Numbered from the stretch's first letter, positions 47,457 to 56,833 are shown. The stretch is DNA of 64,000 bases from Gammaproteobacteria bacterium (GCA_024742995.1 JANSXK010000008.1:1-64000), one strand, 5' to 3'. Notes: generated from the sequence alone by a model not told the origin. A program made the numbers and translations.

Positions 47457-48371
47457 ATGGGTATGAAGATTGCTATTTTGGCGACGAATCCAACTTTATA
47501 TTCGCACCAGCGTTTGGTGAAGTCAGGGGAAGAGGTTGGACACGAAATGATGGTGATCAATCCGCTCTCTTGTTATTTGAACGTAGCTGCTTCTAGTCCT
47601 ACGGTGCATTATCGTGGGGGAGAGCCTCTGCCCCAGTTTGATGCTGTTATCCCAAGAATTGGCGCCTCGAATACGTTTTATGGCACAGCAGTGTTGAGGC
47701 ATATGGAAACCATGGGCCTATATACTATCAATGAATCTATTGCGATTGCGCGTTCGAGGGACAAATTTCGATCTTTGCAGCTTTTGGCTCGTAATGGGAT
47801 TCCCCTCCCATTAACAGGATTTGCACAGTCACCAGATAATACGGAAGATTTGATTCGTTTGGTGGGTGGCGCGCCTTTGGTTATCAAATTATTGGAAGGT
47901 ACTCAAGGGAAAGGCGTCATTTTGGCAGACAGCCATCAATCTGCAGTCAGTATTATCAATGCGTTTAAAGAAATGCGCGCGAATATTTTAGTGCAAGAGT
48001 TTATTCAAGAGTCTCGTGGTACAGATATTCGTTGTTTGGTTGTTGGTGAAAGAGTGGTAGCTGCCATCAAACGTCAAGCCCAGGAAGGCGAGTTTCGGGC
48101 CAATTTTCATCAAGGCGGGCAAGTTTTGAAAGTAAAATTAACCACAGAAGAACGACGGATTGCCATTGCTGCTGCTAAAACCATGGGGTTGAGAGTTGCA
48201 GGAGTTGATTTGTTACGGTCTCACCAAGGGCCCTTGGTTTTGGAAATCAATTCATCTCCTGGTTTAGAAGGGATTGAGCGTGCTACAGAAGTAGATATTG
48301 CGCGTAAAATTATTCGTTATATCGAAAAAAATGCCAAACCTCGGAGTAGGAAACGGCGCTTTGAAGGATAA
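47457..48371 (+). CDS. rimK: RimK-type ATP-grasp ligase (ribosomal protein S6 modification)
   Basis: A 304-residue ATP-grasp enzyme. Signatures: [61 protein letters not shown], and [26 protein letters not shown] with the Mg-binding Glu/Asn. RimK adds glutamate residues to the C-terminus of bS6 in E. coli. Starts 8 bp after SCO1, probably the last gene of the operon. Two nearby ATGs (47457, 47463) are possible. Confidence 0.92.
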   Translation: MGMKIAILATNPTLYSHQRLVKSGEEVGHEMMVINPLSCYLNVAASSPTVHYRGGEPLPQFDAVIPRIGASNTFYGTAVLRHMETMGLYTINESIAIARSRDKFRSLQLLARNGIPLPLTGFAQSPDNTEDLIRLVGGAPLVIKLLEGTQGKGVILADSHQSAVSIINAFKEMRANILVQEFIQESRGTDIRCLVVGERVVAAIKRQAQEGEFRANFHQGGQVLKVKLTTEERRIAIAAAKTMGLRVAGVDLLRSHQGPLVLEINSSPGLEGIERATEVDIARKIIRYIEKNAKPRSRKRRFEG

Positions 48372-48380
48372 AGAGCGTTT

Positions 48381-48617
48381 TTAATGTTTTTTATCCTCTT
48401 TGCCTAACAACCAAGAGACCTTGACTTCTAATTGATCGGCAAGAAAATTTAAGGTTTGCTCATTAGGTATTTCATTGCCATTCAGAACGGCTTGGGCTTT
48501 AAATTTTGGCATTTCAACGAATTTTGCAAATGTTGCCAAACGTTCGTCCACACGTTGTGGCATACCAATGTCATCCAGCTCAGAATTGAGTCGTTCTGAA
48601 AACACTCTATTTGGCAT
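48381..48617 (-). CDS. Small HTH-type regulator (phage-repressor-like N-terminal domain)
   Basis: A 78-residue protein with SERLNSELDDIGMPQRVDERLATFAKFVEMPKFKAQAVLNG and QTLNFLADQLEVKVSWLLGKE, the layout of XRE-like helix-turn-helix proteins with a C-terminal LGVxxxWLLxG signature. Small proteins of this type are common in Legionella. Probably DNA-binding; targets unknown. It converges on rimK with 9 bp between them. Confidence 0.7.
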   Translation of the reverse strand: MPNRVFSERLNSELDDIGMPQRVDERLATFAKFVEMPKFKAQAVLNGNEIPNEQTLNFLADQLEVKVSWLLGKEDKKH

Positions 48618-48707
48618 ATGAGATTCCTTTATCAGTATATACCTGTTATTTTCTATAGCACATCAGCACTATTTGTCAATTTTTGGTCCAGTATTTTTCT
48701 ATGAATC

Positions 48708-48896
48708 TTAGCTACGAAAAATTTTTTTGTTTTTGCCAAGATGATAATCCCAAATTTTGGTTAAATATTTTAGCAACCGGAAAGGCATGAGCTCATCTTG
48801 AGTCGATTGGTACTCGCAGAGTAGATATAAGTAGCTTTTTTGGGTATCAATCAAGCATTCTAACAAAACATCTGACGCACTAAGCTTTAATTCCTT
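48708..48896 (-). pseudogene. Degenerate Rpn/YhgA-like nuclease (Transposase_31) fragment
   Basis: Reading leftward from an in-frame stop at 48897-48899 to a stop at 48708, the frame encodes SYLYLLCEYQSTQDELMPFR followed by LLKYLTKIWDYHLG, which matches the core of the Rpn (recombination-promoting nuclease)/YhgA family (IYxLIEHQSxPDxLMPFRLLRYM). The PD-(D/E)xK start and the C-terminal half are missing. A further piece in another frame just upstream (about 48900-48950, ILAQLPSLQTPLLKGIK) probably is the broken N-terminus. A relic of a former mobile-type gene, not reported as an intact gene. Confidence 0.65.
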
Positions 48897-48899
48897 TCA

Positions 48900-49247
48900 A
48901 TAAGGGTGTTTGAAGAGAGGGTAATTGCGCTAAAATCCAGTTTTTTTTAAGAATGTTTTTAGGCAACGGCGTTGTTAAAAACTCACGTATTACTTTAGGG
49001 TGTTGGAAGGCTTGAGTTTTTCATCAGTTTCTCACAATGTGAACGCCAAATTGCTCGCAGGACTTTGGCATACGCCCTCCCTGGTGTATGAATGCCAGAG
49101 TGTATCACAGGTTTGTCGTCAAGCAATCCCTTCGAAGGGTGGTGACCGGCTACTTATGGCGAAAGCATTCATATCTGCATAAATAGCTTTATTTGTGACT
49201 AATTTTAATATATAATGTATTTTTTATGTAATTGCCGTGTATTTAAT
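48900..49247. other. Non-coding stretch with a hairpin element
   Basis: No credible gene. An imperfect hairpin TGGCATACGCC (49066-49076) / GGTGTATGAATGCCA (49083-49097) and a second pairing TCGAAGGG nearby suggest a repeat-element or terminator remnant. The 60-codon frame at 49000-49182 has no protein-like features. Confidence 0.35.
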
Positions 49248-50303
49248 ATGACAGCTATCGCATTACCCTCAGATACTGTGGCTATCTATGCTGATCAGTC
49301 TTTATCGGACCTATTAAACTCATTTAATAAATTGTCTGTTGTATTAGATAGTAAAGACAATGAAATGCATAAATTGGCTATTTTAAGAAGACTTGAGAAA
49401 GAAATAAGCGACAAGTTTATACAGCCAATTCAGATGATTGCAACCACCTCAGCGAACCAGATTGAAGAAGAGAAATCAGCGTTACAACAAAGCGCTTATT
49501 ACGTTTGTGCGGTATTTGGTTTTTTACAACGAGCAGCAGGTGGGTACTTATTCAGTTCGAGTTTATTTGCATTAATCCCGGGGATTACTTATACGCCATT
49601 AGCCGTGCTTGTGAGCTTGTATATCGTATTGGATAATTTACTATTCTACGCGTTTGAAATTGCATTTCTCAGAAAATATTTTCAGCGGGCAATTGCAGAA
49701 AAGGCTGATGCTTCATTAAATGAGGTTTATGCAGAACAATTGGAAGTAACGGAGCATATTTACAAAATGTTGGATGCTCGCGAGACCACGCGTTGGCCCA
49801 GTGAAGACTATAAGCCATATTTGGATTGTCTGATCGCATTCAAAACAGATTTATGTGATAAACAGGCACGTATGGGAGAATATGTCCGGTCTCCGCTCAA
49901 AAGGGGGATTGAGTCTGGGCTGCTTTATTTTGGGGTATTCACCAGTATTGCCGACAGTTATTTTATGGTGAAAATGACATTACTGGCGTTACATCTTACC
50001 TTGATGAGCTCTCCTTTTTGCTGGATATTTGCGGTGGGGATTTTATTATCCTCTTCAATCCTTTACTACGCGATGACGGTGAAGAGCATGTCCAAGATGA
50101 TCAATCCAGATATGAAAAGTCATAGAATTTTGAAAGGTAATTTGACCCTATTTAAAGAGAACTATGGTAAGCGTCAGCCTTACTTCGATGAAAAACCAGG
50201 AGCGTCTAAGACAGCAGCAAACGATGGTGATACAACAGAAGAGTCAAGCCCCCACTCCCAAACGCCAGACATAGAAATGCAAGTGGGATTGCAGCACCAC
50301 TAA
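49248..50303 (+). CDS. Hypothetical membrane protein, candidate effector
   Basis: A 351-residue protein of unknown family. Two hydrophobic pairs are visible (about 95-150, FGFLQRAAGGYLFSSSLFAL and LAVLVSLYIVLDNLLFYAF; about 235-290) around a soluble middle part, with a polar, acidic C-terminal tail (DGDTTEESSPHSQTPDIEM). ATG 49248 preferred over an upstream GTG-like start. Its 3' end overlaps the convergent transporter relic by 98 bp, an unusually long overlap that suggests one of the two was altered recently. Effector role speculative. Confidence 0.55.
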   Translation: MTAIALPSDTVAIYADQSLSDLLNSFNKLSVVLDSKDNEMHKLAILRRLEKEISDKFIQPIQMIATTSANQIEEEKSALQQSAYYVCAVFGFLQRAAGGYLFSSSLFALIPGITYTPLAVLVSLYIVLDNLLFYAFEIAFLRKYFQRAIAEKADASLNEVYAEQLEVTEHIYKMLDARETTRWPSEDYKPYLDCLIAFKTDLCDKQARMGEYVRSPLKRGIESGLLYFGVFTSIADSYFMVKMTLLALHLTLMSSPFCWIFAVGILLSSSILYYAMTVKSMSKMINPDMKSHRILKGNLTLFKENYGKRQPYFDEKPGASKTAANDGDTTEESSPHSQTPDIEMQVGLQHH

Positions 50304-51487
50304 GCGCGATACCCATTAGCATCAGCGCTGATAAAATCATAAACAGGGCATTCATAATGTTATTCAATGCGATCACACGTGCGCGCTGCGCTGGTTTGGT
50401 GCGTGTTTGGATCAACGTATAGAGCGGTACGGTATAAAATCCACCCAGTATAGCCAGCAACCAAAAATCTAAGATGATATGATAATGGCGTGGTATGGTG
50501 ATAAATTGTTGAAACGCCATCAGTGCAATGGGCGTGGCTTTGTTGTAACCATTTTTCGAGAGTAGTATATCAAGCACCAATAAAGTCATACCTAATAAGC
50601 TCCAAAAAATGTAGTGGGAGTGGATTTTTTTCTTAGCAACAAGTCCGTATATCGTTGCGCCCACTGCAAGTCCAATGGCAAATAACACCATAAAAAAGCT
50701 CACCACGGTTTGATCAGCATGCAACACATCTTTCGTGAATTGGGGCAAAATAGCTAATAAGGTTGCGCCAAAAAACCAAAACCAAGAGATCCCCAACATA
50801 CTGAGAAAAATAGCTTTTTTCTTATAAATGGATTGAAATAAATTTGAGACTATCGTAAATAATTCAAGGCTTATGGGTAGTTTGGGATCCTCTAGGGTGG
50901 ATAATGGGATGTACCAACTGCTGATCCAACCCAAGACAGAGATGCTGATCATCAGTACGGCCACCAGGTGTTTGCCTTGAGGATGCAAAATGAGCATTGT
51001 GCCGGCGATGGTTCCTAAGAGGATCGCAATAAAAGTACTGGCCTCGATCAAGCTATTGCCAGAGATTAATTCATTTTTACGTAATAATTCTGGTAAAATA
51101 GCATATTTGAGTGGTCCAAAAAAGGTTGCTTGGGCACCTAATAAATAATGTGGTTAATAACAGTGGGAGATGATTCAAATAAAACCCCAATGCCGCGCAT
51201 GACATCAGTATGATTTCTATAAGTTTGATTTTGATGATCAGTCGAGATTTTAGATATTTGTCAGCGATTTGTCCCGCGGTGATTGAAAATAAGAAAAAAG
51301 GTAATACGAATAGCCCGGAAGCAAGCGCCACAAACAGGGTTGCATTGAGACTTTTCTGTTCTGCCACGGAAAAGACGATAAAAATAATGAGTGCATTTTT
51401 AAAAATATTATCGTTACAAGCTCCGAGAAATTGTGTGATGGTCAGAGGGAGCAAGCGCTGCGATGCTAGCAAGGAGAATGGATTCAC
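50206..51487 (-). pseudogene. LplT-like MFS lysophospholipid transporter, frameshifted
   Basis: Two adjacent frames make one protein. The first (51487 to 51077) begins LLPLTITQFLGACNDNIFKN and includes ADKYLKSRLIIKIKLIEI, typical of LplT-type lysophospholipid transporters and MFS-fused acyltransferases. The second (from about 51150 to 50206) carries GAQATFFGPLKYAILPELLRKNELISGNSLIEAS, the next family motif, and continues to the end. The switch lies near 51137-51150, where one extra base in a TTATTTATTAG stretch explains the break. Either a real single-base inactivation or a sequencing error. No acyltransferase domain follows. Confidence 0.75.
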
Positions 51488-51852
51488 GGGAATAGCCGGA
51501 TGTGAGTGGATATGCTAAATCATAACAGTAATGCTCTCAGAATACAGGCTCAATGTGATCTCACCAACAAAACATCCCCGCAACCGGGCACTTATGTTTT
51601 AGGTGATGGTGATTTGTTAGCACCACTAGGGTTTTGTATTTTCCTGCTGTCATTGCCTCGCTATTGCTCGCAAAGACGGATTGTAGTTCGTTAGCTGAGA
51701 ATAGTGACTGTTTATAAATAAATGGGAATTTCTCAGATATGAAGTACGGTACGTAGGTGGTAGAACTTCATATTCAGGATGATTCCCGGGGCAACATGAG
51801 CCAAATTTATTCTATGTGCTATATTAAATAGTATATAGGTTTTTTGGTATTC
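51488..51852. other. Intergenic region with a palindromic repeat
   Basis: No credible gene in this 365-bp gap. It holds the repeat-like sequence described at 51647-51679 and an AT-rich stretch upstream of the secreted-protein gene. Confidence 0.4.
51647..51679. repeat. REP-like repeat unit
   Basis: Read on the minus strand it gives GTCTTTGCGAGCAATAGCGA followed by GGCAATGAC, the form of the short dispersed TTGCGAGCAATAGCGA-type repeats common in Legionella, Rickettsia and related genomes. One copy is seen in this window. Confidence 0.5.
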
Positions 51853-52365
51853 ATGATGCGGTCATTTCTAATTGGTTTGGGGTTCATTTTTGTAATTTTA
51901 TCCCCTGTTCTGGCAAAATCAACTGATGTTGCGGCGCCTATGGCGTGTATTTCTGCAGATTTTACTGCGAAAGGTGATCAATATTGGAAAACAATGACCT
52001 TAAGGGTGACCAACCACTGTGAAAAAGACATAGATTTTCAGAATGCCACCATCACCTTTCAAACTTCTAATGCGCTGAAAACAACATTTTGGGGCGAATT
52101 TGCACCTTTGCCTCATCCGGATAAATCACTAAATATTAGTTCTCAAAAGCAAGCGGATGACAGTTATTTGGCGAGTTTGACGCTACATTTCCCCGTGGAT
52201 TATGGCACTACAGTTTTGCCAGCTGGGAAATCATTCAAAATCATGTATGGCAGTAACACAGATGGTCATGTGGCCGGATCGACACGTGTTTATTTGCAGC
52301 CTGTACCTTCGGTTGATTCGGATTCGCAACAAGATGATCTTCGCACGCAATCTATTTCAAAGTGA
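51853..52365 (+). CDS. Secreted protein with carbohydrate-binding-like domain
   Basis: A 170-residue protein with signal peptide (MRSFLIGLGFIFVILSPVLA) and a beta-sandwich-like domain containing two cysteines (CISADFTAKGD, TNHCEKDIDFQNATITFQTS) and FWGEFAPLPHPD. This resembles the N-terminal domain of chitinase-like secreted proteins of Legionella and Coxiella, which may bind carbohydrate, but no catalytic domain is attached. Convergent with sodC, 4 bp apart. Confidence 0.55.
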   Translation: MMRSFLIGLGFIFVILSPVLAKSTDVAAPMACISADFTAKGDQYWKTMTLRVTNHCEKDIDFQNATITFQTSNALKTTFWGEFAPLPHPDKSLNISSQKQADDSYLASLTLHFPVDYGTTVLPAGKSFKIMYGSNTDGHVAGSTRVYLQPVPSVDSDSQQDDLRTQSISK

Positions 52366-52369
52366 GTGC

Positions 52370-52855
52370 CTATTGGATACCGCCACAAGCGATACGAGCT
52401 TCTCCACCACCTAGAGGTGGTTCATCTGAGTAATTATCACCTTTTGCGTGTATCATCACTGATAGCCCTTTCAGGTCTGTGGTTTTTAAGCGCGGGGCGA
52501 GCACAGGTGTATGTGCTTCACCCTTTGCATCGACATATAGCACAGGCAAATCACCCAGATGTCCGTCAGCATAAGGGCCTTGATGTGTCCCCATGTGTTT
52601 GGGGTCAAAATGACCGCCGGCGGCCATGGCTTTATCGCTACAATTAGCATGTTGATGTAGGTGAAAACCATGTAAGCCAGGAGGTAGGGTTCTTAAATTT
52701 GGTGTGACCAATAACCCAAAAGGTGTATCTTTAAAATCAACACTTCCCAGCAATCGATGTTGGCTGTCTGTTGTATATACTTTTGTTGTTAGCGGCGCAG
52801 CTTGGCACGAGAAGCTCAATAAGCAGCTGATAAAAAATATAAAATATTTGGGCAT
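52370..52855 (-). CDS. sodC: Periplasmic Cu,Zn superoxide dismutase SodC
   Basis: A 161-residue enzyme with signal peptide (FFISCLLSFSCQA) and the complete metal site: GLHGFHLHQHANC with copper His ligands, the zinc-loop GGHFDPKHMGTHQGPY and DLPVLYVDA, and VMIHAKGDNYSDEPPLGGGEARIACG with the last copper His, conserved Arg and disulfide Cys. It removes superoxide in the periplasm, often linked to survival in phagocytes. Confidence 0.97.
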   Translation of the reverse strand: MPKYFIFFISCLLSFSCQAAPLTTKVYTTDSQHRLLGSVDFKDTPFGLLVTPNLRTLPPGLHGFHLHQHANCSDKAMAAGGHFDPKHMGTHQGPYADGHLGDLPVLYVDAKGEAHTPVLAPRLKTTDLKGLSVMIHAKGDNYSDEPPLGGGEARIACGGIQ

Positions 52856-53219
52856 GTGATAGTCCTTTTGATTATATTTCCTAGGATGTTGTCATGTTAC
52901 GATTGATTAGGCTACAAAGCAACCAGACCTTATTTGTCGAAATTTCATAAAACAGAAAGTTTAAATACAATAAATTATTTTGAGAAATATCTTGCATCGT
53001 GATCATCATTTTAGACAGTGACAATTTTGTTTTAAAAGTCTAAATTGCATGAGCAAGGGATGCATAGTGGTACTAGGACAGGATGTCCTGCGCAGGATGC
53101 GCGTATAGAGACTGCTTTTGGCTCGCACTGAAAGGACGCAGTGCGATTCGCCCCCTTCTTGAAAGAACCATTAAATTGTCCTTAAAAACCAGCTGTTAAA
53201 CAAATAATGCAGGTGATTT
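52856..53219. other. Intergenic region with strong hairpins
   Basis: Apart from the sodC promoter region no gene is seen. It contains AGGACA GGA TGTCCT (53075-53089), the palindrome CCTGCGCAGG that follows directly, and TCGCACTG/CAGTGCGA (53123-53130 with 53139-53146). These GC-rich, self-complementary blocks differ from the AT-rich surroundings and may be a repeat element or a structured RNA upstream of the small peptide gene. Confidence 0.4.
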
Positions 53220-53378
53220 ATGAGCAAAAAAACTGAAGGAAGTGCTTGGGCCCATGAAGGTTCGGAGATCAATCATCATGAAGATTGGGTTGGTCATATT
53301 GAAAACAGCATGGCATATAGCGATGTGGTTATTGATCTAGATGATGGGATGCAAACGTGGTCTGGTAGCGAAGCTTAG
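53220..53378 (+). CDS. 52-residue acidic orphan peptide
   Basis: An ATG at 53220 has AGGTGA 6 bp upstream and opens a 52-codon frame encoding a hydrophilic, acidic peptide rich in His, Asp, Glu, Trp and Ser (starts MSKKTEGSAWAHEGSE, ends DDGMQTWSGSEA). No signal peptide or hydrophobic helix. It has no recognised family. The good ribosome site and biased composition support a real gene. It lies about 1.7 kb from the biosynthetic-type locus at 55-64 kb; a precursor-peptide role can be imagined but there is no direct evidence. Confidence 0.5.
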   Translation: MSKKTEGSAWAHEGSEINHHEDWVGHIENSMAYSDVVIDLDDGMQTWSGSEA

Positions 53379-53602
53379 TCGTATCCTTTCCCTATTGAGT
53401 CATGCAATCAGAGCTAGATCGGTAATGCGAATGTAGCATTAGTGACTTATCTTTTAATATTTTTATAAATATCATGCTTGTTTTTCTCAAAGAATATAAA
53501 AAATGCTTGTATGTAGGCAGCCTTAGGCAGGATGTGTTCTTTTATTTTGCATAACTCCTGATATAATGATTTTTTTTTATTCATATGGGTTAAATAAGTA
53601 TT

Positions 53603-54928
53603 ATGCCTATTACTATCTCTGAGGAAGAGAAAAGAGCCATACAAGATTATTTTGATCATCCAGAACGTTATATTGGTAAAGTGCCTGAAGTATTGTGTCC
53701 AGGTGGTGTTTTACCAAATGGTACGAAAGTGTCACGAGCTAAGTATTCTAGAGAGAAGGATGTCACTCGGTGTTATATCATTCCTGTTGATGGCGAGAAT
53801 GAGCCTCATCGTATTCCGATAACTGAGCTTTTCTCTAATGATCCTGCTACACATTCCGCGACGTTGCGGTGGTGCGGCACAATCTGTTTTCATCAGAATA
53901 AAGATGATTTACCCAAAATACTGCCTGCTAATTTTGACGTAAGTTGTGGTCTAGATGATAACGAAGAGGGGTTGGCTCCGGAAGAAATTGCGGACTACAG
54001 GGCGATTTGGACAACGCATGCAAAAATACCTAATTACATTCTTTATCGTGGTGGGGGTATTTTTTCCGGTTCCGAAACAACTATCAAATACGCCGTAGAT
54101 TCTGACGGGCATCTTTTTTATCTGAAAAGATACAGTTGGTCTGGAGATGCTGCTGCATCTCCAGCTAACGCTGTAGAGGTACATGCGCCCCAACTCTATA
54201 TGGGGCCTTCAATTTCCAGATGTTCATTCGAATCTGCAGAGCCTTCTGAGATGCTTATTAAAATGGTTGGTATGTTTGGTAAAAAACCATCTTTTTGCAG
54301 TTCAGAACCCATTAAACTGACTAAAAGAATTGATATCACACGAGATGCAGGTGACAATTTAATCAAATTTATACGAGATCGACAGGGCCAGCTTTCAGCG
54401 GCGCAAATAGAAACACTCGCTAAAGAAATTTTGCATCAATATCTCATTCATATTGATGCAAAAAATTTGGTACATACGGATATCAAGGCTTTAAATATTT
54501 GTGTTAAAGAAACATCAAATATCGATCATCCTTTTGAGATTCGTTTCATTGATTTTGAAGAGGCGTTTCATGCGGACAGGCCAAGTGAGACGGGGTGGGG
54601 CACTCGGGAATATATGCCTCCGGAGTTTTTTAAGACCGTAGAGGGGTTTCGGAAACAGTTTGAACCTGAAATAACAGAGCGTGCGTCCTTTCAGGAAACA
54701 CGTTTACCTGATTATAAAAAACGTTTTTCCAAAGCAAGTGATATATTTGCATTAGGATGTGTATTGATACGTGATTTAGCATTGCAGCCTAATTCAGATT
54801 TATATACTTTGGCGTGTTCAATGTGTGCCGTAGCACCAGAGAACCGCCCATCAGGGGAAAGGATAAGAGTAGAACTGAGCAGATTAGAGGTTGTTTCGAG
54901 TGAACAGCGGGGAATGCGATTAGGGTGA
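53603..54928 (+). CDS. Eukaryotic-like protein kinase, candidate effector
   Basis: A 441-residue protein. After an N-terminal domain of about 145 residues without known family, a kinase domain can be read: SGSETTIKYAV loop (155-165), Lys175 in LFYLKRY, catalytic loop LVHTDIKALNICV (Asp293, Lys295, Asn298), FIDFEEA at 315-321 (DFE in place of DFG) and an activation segment GTREYMPPEFF. All catalytic residues are present except the DFG glycine. The gene is AT-rich and alone. Similar kinases are secreted by Legionella; effector role inferred. Confidence 0.7.
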   Translation: MPITISEEEKRAIQDYFDHPERYIGKVPEVLCPGGVLPNGTKVSRAKYSREKDVTRCYIIPVDGENEPHRIPITELFSNDPATHSATLRWCGTICFHQNKDDLPKILPANFDVSCGLDDNEEGLAPEEIADYRAIWTTHAKIPNYILYRGGGIFSGSETTIKYAVDSDGHLFYLKRYSWSGDAAASPANAVEVHAPQLYMGPSISRCSFESAEPSEMLIKMVGMFGKKPSFCSSEPIKLTKRIDITRDAGDNLIKFIRDRQGQLSAAQIETLAKEILHQYLIHIDAKNLVHTDIKALNICVKETSNIDHPFEIRFIDFEEAFHADRPSETGWGTREYMPPEFFKTVEGFRKQFEPEITERASFQETRLPDYKKRFSKASDIFALGCVLIRDLALQPNSDLYTLACSMCAVAPENRPSGERIRVELSRLEVVSSEQRGMRLG

Positions 54929-55076
54929 TTTTTCTCAAACACACGAGAAATTTTTTGTTCTAATCTGGATTCTACCCATGTGTTTTTATTCGATTTGACT
55001 TAGATGAAATACAATATTTTAATGTATATTAACAGGAAGAAGAGCGCGATTATTTAGGATAATATAAGCTGAGAAA

Positions 55077-55928
55077 CTATATTATCTTATCACGATAAAT
55101 GTCGACACCCATGTTTAATAATGTGCTAATTAGCGTGGAACGTGATGTGCAGTCAAGTTTTTCTTTGATATTGTCAATATGTGTTTCGATAGTTCGGACA
55201 GAACGACATAAGTCATTTGATATTTCTTTTGCTGATTTTCCAGAGAGAAGGCCAGCTGCACAGTGTAATTCTTTTTTACTTAAGATGATTTCCTGCTTTT
55301 CGTTGTAAAATCGATATTTTTTTGTGCTGATCGATTTTAAGAAATCGGCTTCATTTTCGTTCCTATGATGATGACAAAAATTTGTGGTAGTCACTTGCCC
55401 GGCTGGTGGTGGGATGAGTATTTTCTGGTGTTCAGCATTCTTAATAATTTTATGAGCCTTTTCTTTAAAAGAATGAGCAAATATTTTTAAAAGCTCCATA
55501 TTATGATGATAATTAAGCAAATATTTATTACTGGCATCAGAAGTAAACCAGTATAATTCCCTGTATTCATCAAAGTCTTCTATTAACAGAAGACCATCCC
55601 CAATATCAAAAAATTTTTTACAAGATTCGAATACGTCTTTATAGTCACCTGTACTTGCTATAGTTGATGTCAAAGTGATACCAGGATATAAGCTGTTAAT
55701 TGTTTCTTGTTCACCTAATAAATGAAAATTGTTTTGATAGTAATAAGCAAGCCACCCCGGCTGATTACTTAGTTTGATTTTTTGATTGTTACGGTAAATT
55801 CGTTCATAAGTAAATTCTGTGATATTTAAATAATGCTCCAGTGGTGCGGCTATTTCTCGAATATCTCTCGCCGATTGGTATAAGATGTGCTTAGCATGAG
55901 GAATGATATTTTTTTCAATCGTGTCCAT
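55077..55928 (-). CDS. LuxR-family transcriptional regulator
   Basis: A 283-residue regulator with an N-terminal helical/alpha-beta sensor half of unknown ligand and a C-terminal LuxR/GerE helix-turn-helix (ILSKKELHCAAGLLSGKSAK, then EISNDLCRSVRTIETHIDNIKEKL). Last gene of the leftward cupin-methyltransferase-regulator operon, 56 bp after the methyltransferase, so it is likely the dedicated regulator of the divergent biosynthetic-type locus. Confidence 0.85.
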   Translation of the reverse strand: MDTIEKNIIPHAKHILYQSARDIREIAAPLEHYLNITEFTYERIYRNNQKIKLSNQPGWLAYYYQNNFHLLGEQETINSLYPGITLTSTIASTGDYKDVFESCKKFFDIGDGLLLIEDFDEYRELYWFTSDASNKYLLNYHHNMELLKIFAHSFKEKAHKIIKNAEHQKILIPPPAGQVTTTNFCHHHRNENEADFLKSISTKKYRFYNEKQEIILSKKELHCAAGLLSGKSAKEISNDLCRSVRTIETHIDNIKEKLDCTSRSTLISTLLNMGVDIYRDKII

Positions 55929-55984
55929 GTCAATAATGTCCTTCGAAAAGCTATAGTGCTACGGTGTTTCTCGGCATTTAGAGC

Positions 55985-56833
55985 TTATTGGCATATACAT
56001 AAATCGTTGCTTTTGTTTACTGTCATTTTTGGGGATGTATTTGTTTTGAATAAGGCAATCGCTTTTTTAAAAAGCAGTGCATCTGTGTGCTTGGCTAAAA
56101 AGCAATACTCATGGTTTTGACATAATTTGTCAGGATCTGTTTCTCTGTGATATGTAAATCCGATTGTTTTGATTCGTGAAAATAAAAGTTGGCGTTGATC
56201 CTTAGGTAGTAAATAAAGGTTAAACATCATGATGCCTTTTTCACTCAGTAAGCTGAATAATTTGGATAGTTGTTGGTCGGTTACATTGAAATGAAATACA
56301 AATACGCTGACTATCAAATCAAGTCCCTGATCTTTGATGGGTATATTGTCTTTATCTATGGTAATGAAACGGGATTTTGAGTCTATTGTTTTATTGTGTG
56401 CAATCACCTTTTCATTGATATCTGTTCCTACATAGTTGATGTTACCATCCAGTAATTCATGGATGGTTTGGTAACCACAACCATATTCAAGAAGCGTCAT
56501 TTTTTTAGTTGTGCACAGTTGATTAATAATGGTGGAAACACGCTGTTTGACAAGGTTGTTAATAACCATATCTTTATGGGTTTCAAAGTAGATGTTTCTG
56601 ATATCATTAACCGCAATACACTGTACTCTATTTAATTCATGTGTCTCACAAGGCATATAGATAAAATCGAGGAATCTAGTATAAACTTTGCCATGAATAG
56701 AAATGAGTTTTGGAGAACGGTTTTCGGCTGTATAAGTGGTACAATAATACACGCCATGAGCATATTCCTTATAAATGTGTTGCTGATAGGCATGATTTTT
56801 TTTGATACTTTGTGATAATTGTTGTGTGCTCAT
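55985..56833 (-). CDS. SAM-dependent methyltransferase (class I)
   Basis: A 282-residue enzyme with an N-terminal extension and a Rossmann methyltransferase core: motif I LLEYGCGYQTIHELL (114-128), the acidic residue in YVGTDINEKVI (Asp138), motif around DIGIP-like IPIKDQGLDLIVSVFVFHF (post II) and MMFNLYLLP. It acts on an unknown small molecule, O-, N- or C-methylation not predictable. Starts within the end of the cupin gene (4-bp overlap ATGA), so the two are coupled. Confidence 0.8.
   Translation of the reverse strand: MSTQQLSQSIKKNHAYQQHIYKEYAHGVYYCTTYTAENRSPKLISIHGKVYTRFLDFIYMPCETHELNRVQCIAVNDIRNIYFETHKDMVINNLVKQRVSTIINQLCTTKKMTLLEYGCGYQTIHELLDGNINYVGTDINEKVIAHNKTIDSKSRFITIDKDNIPIKDQGLDLIVSVFVFHFNVTDQQLSKLFSLLSEKGIMMFNLYLLPKDQRQLLFSRIKTIGFTYHRETDPDKLCQNHEYCFLAKHTDALLFKKAIALFKTNTSPKMTVNKSNDLCICQ

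Noticed and set aside
49000..49182. 60-codon open frame
   Set aside because: Overlaps an inverted repeat, biased by that repeat, no recognisable motif.
51506..51694. 62-codon open frame
   Set aside because: Runs through the REP-like repeat; coding sense unlikely.
53447..53584. Possible 45-residue protein on the minus strand (begins MNKKKSLYQELCKIKEHIL)
   Set aside because: Weak ribosome site and low-complexity composition; may be real but cannot be supported.
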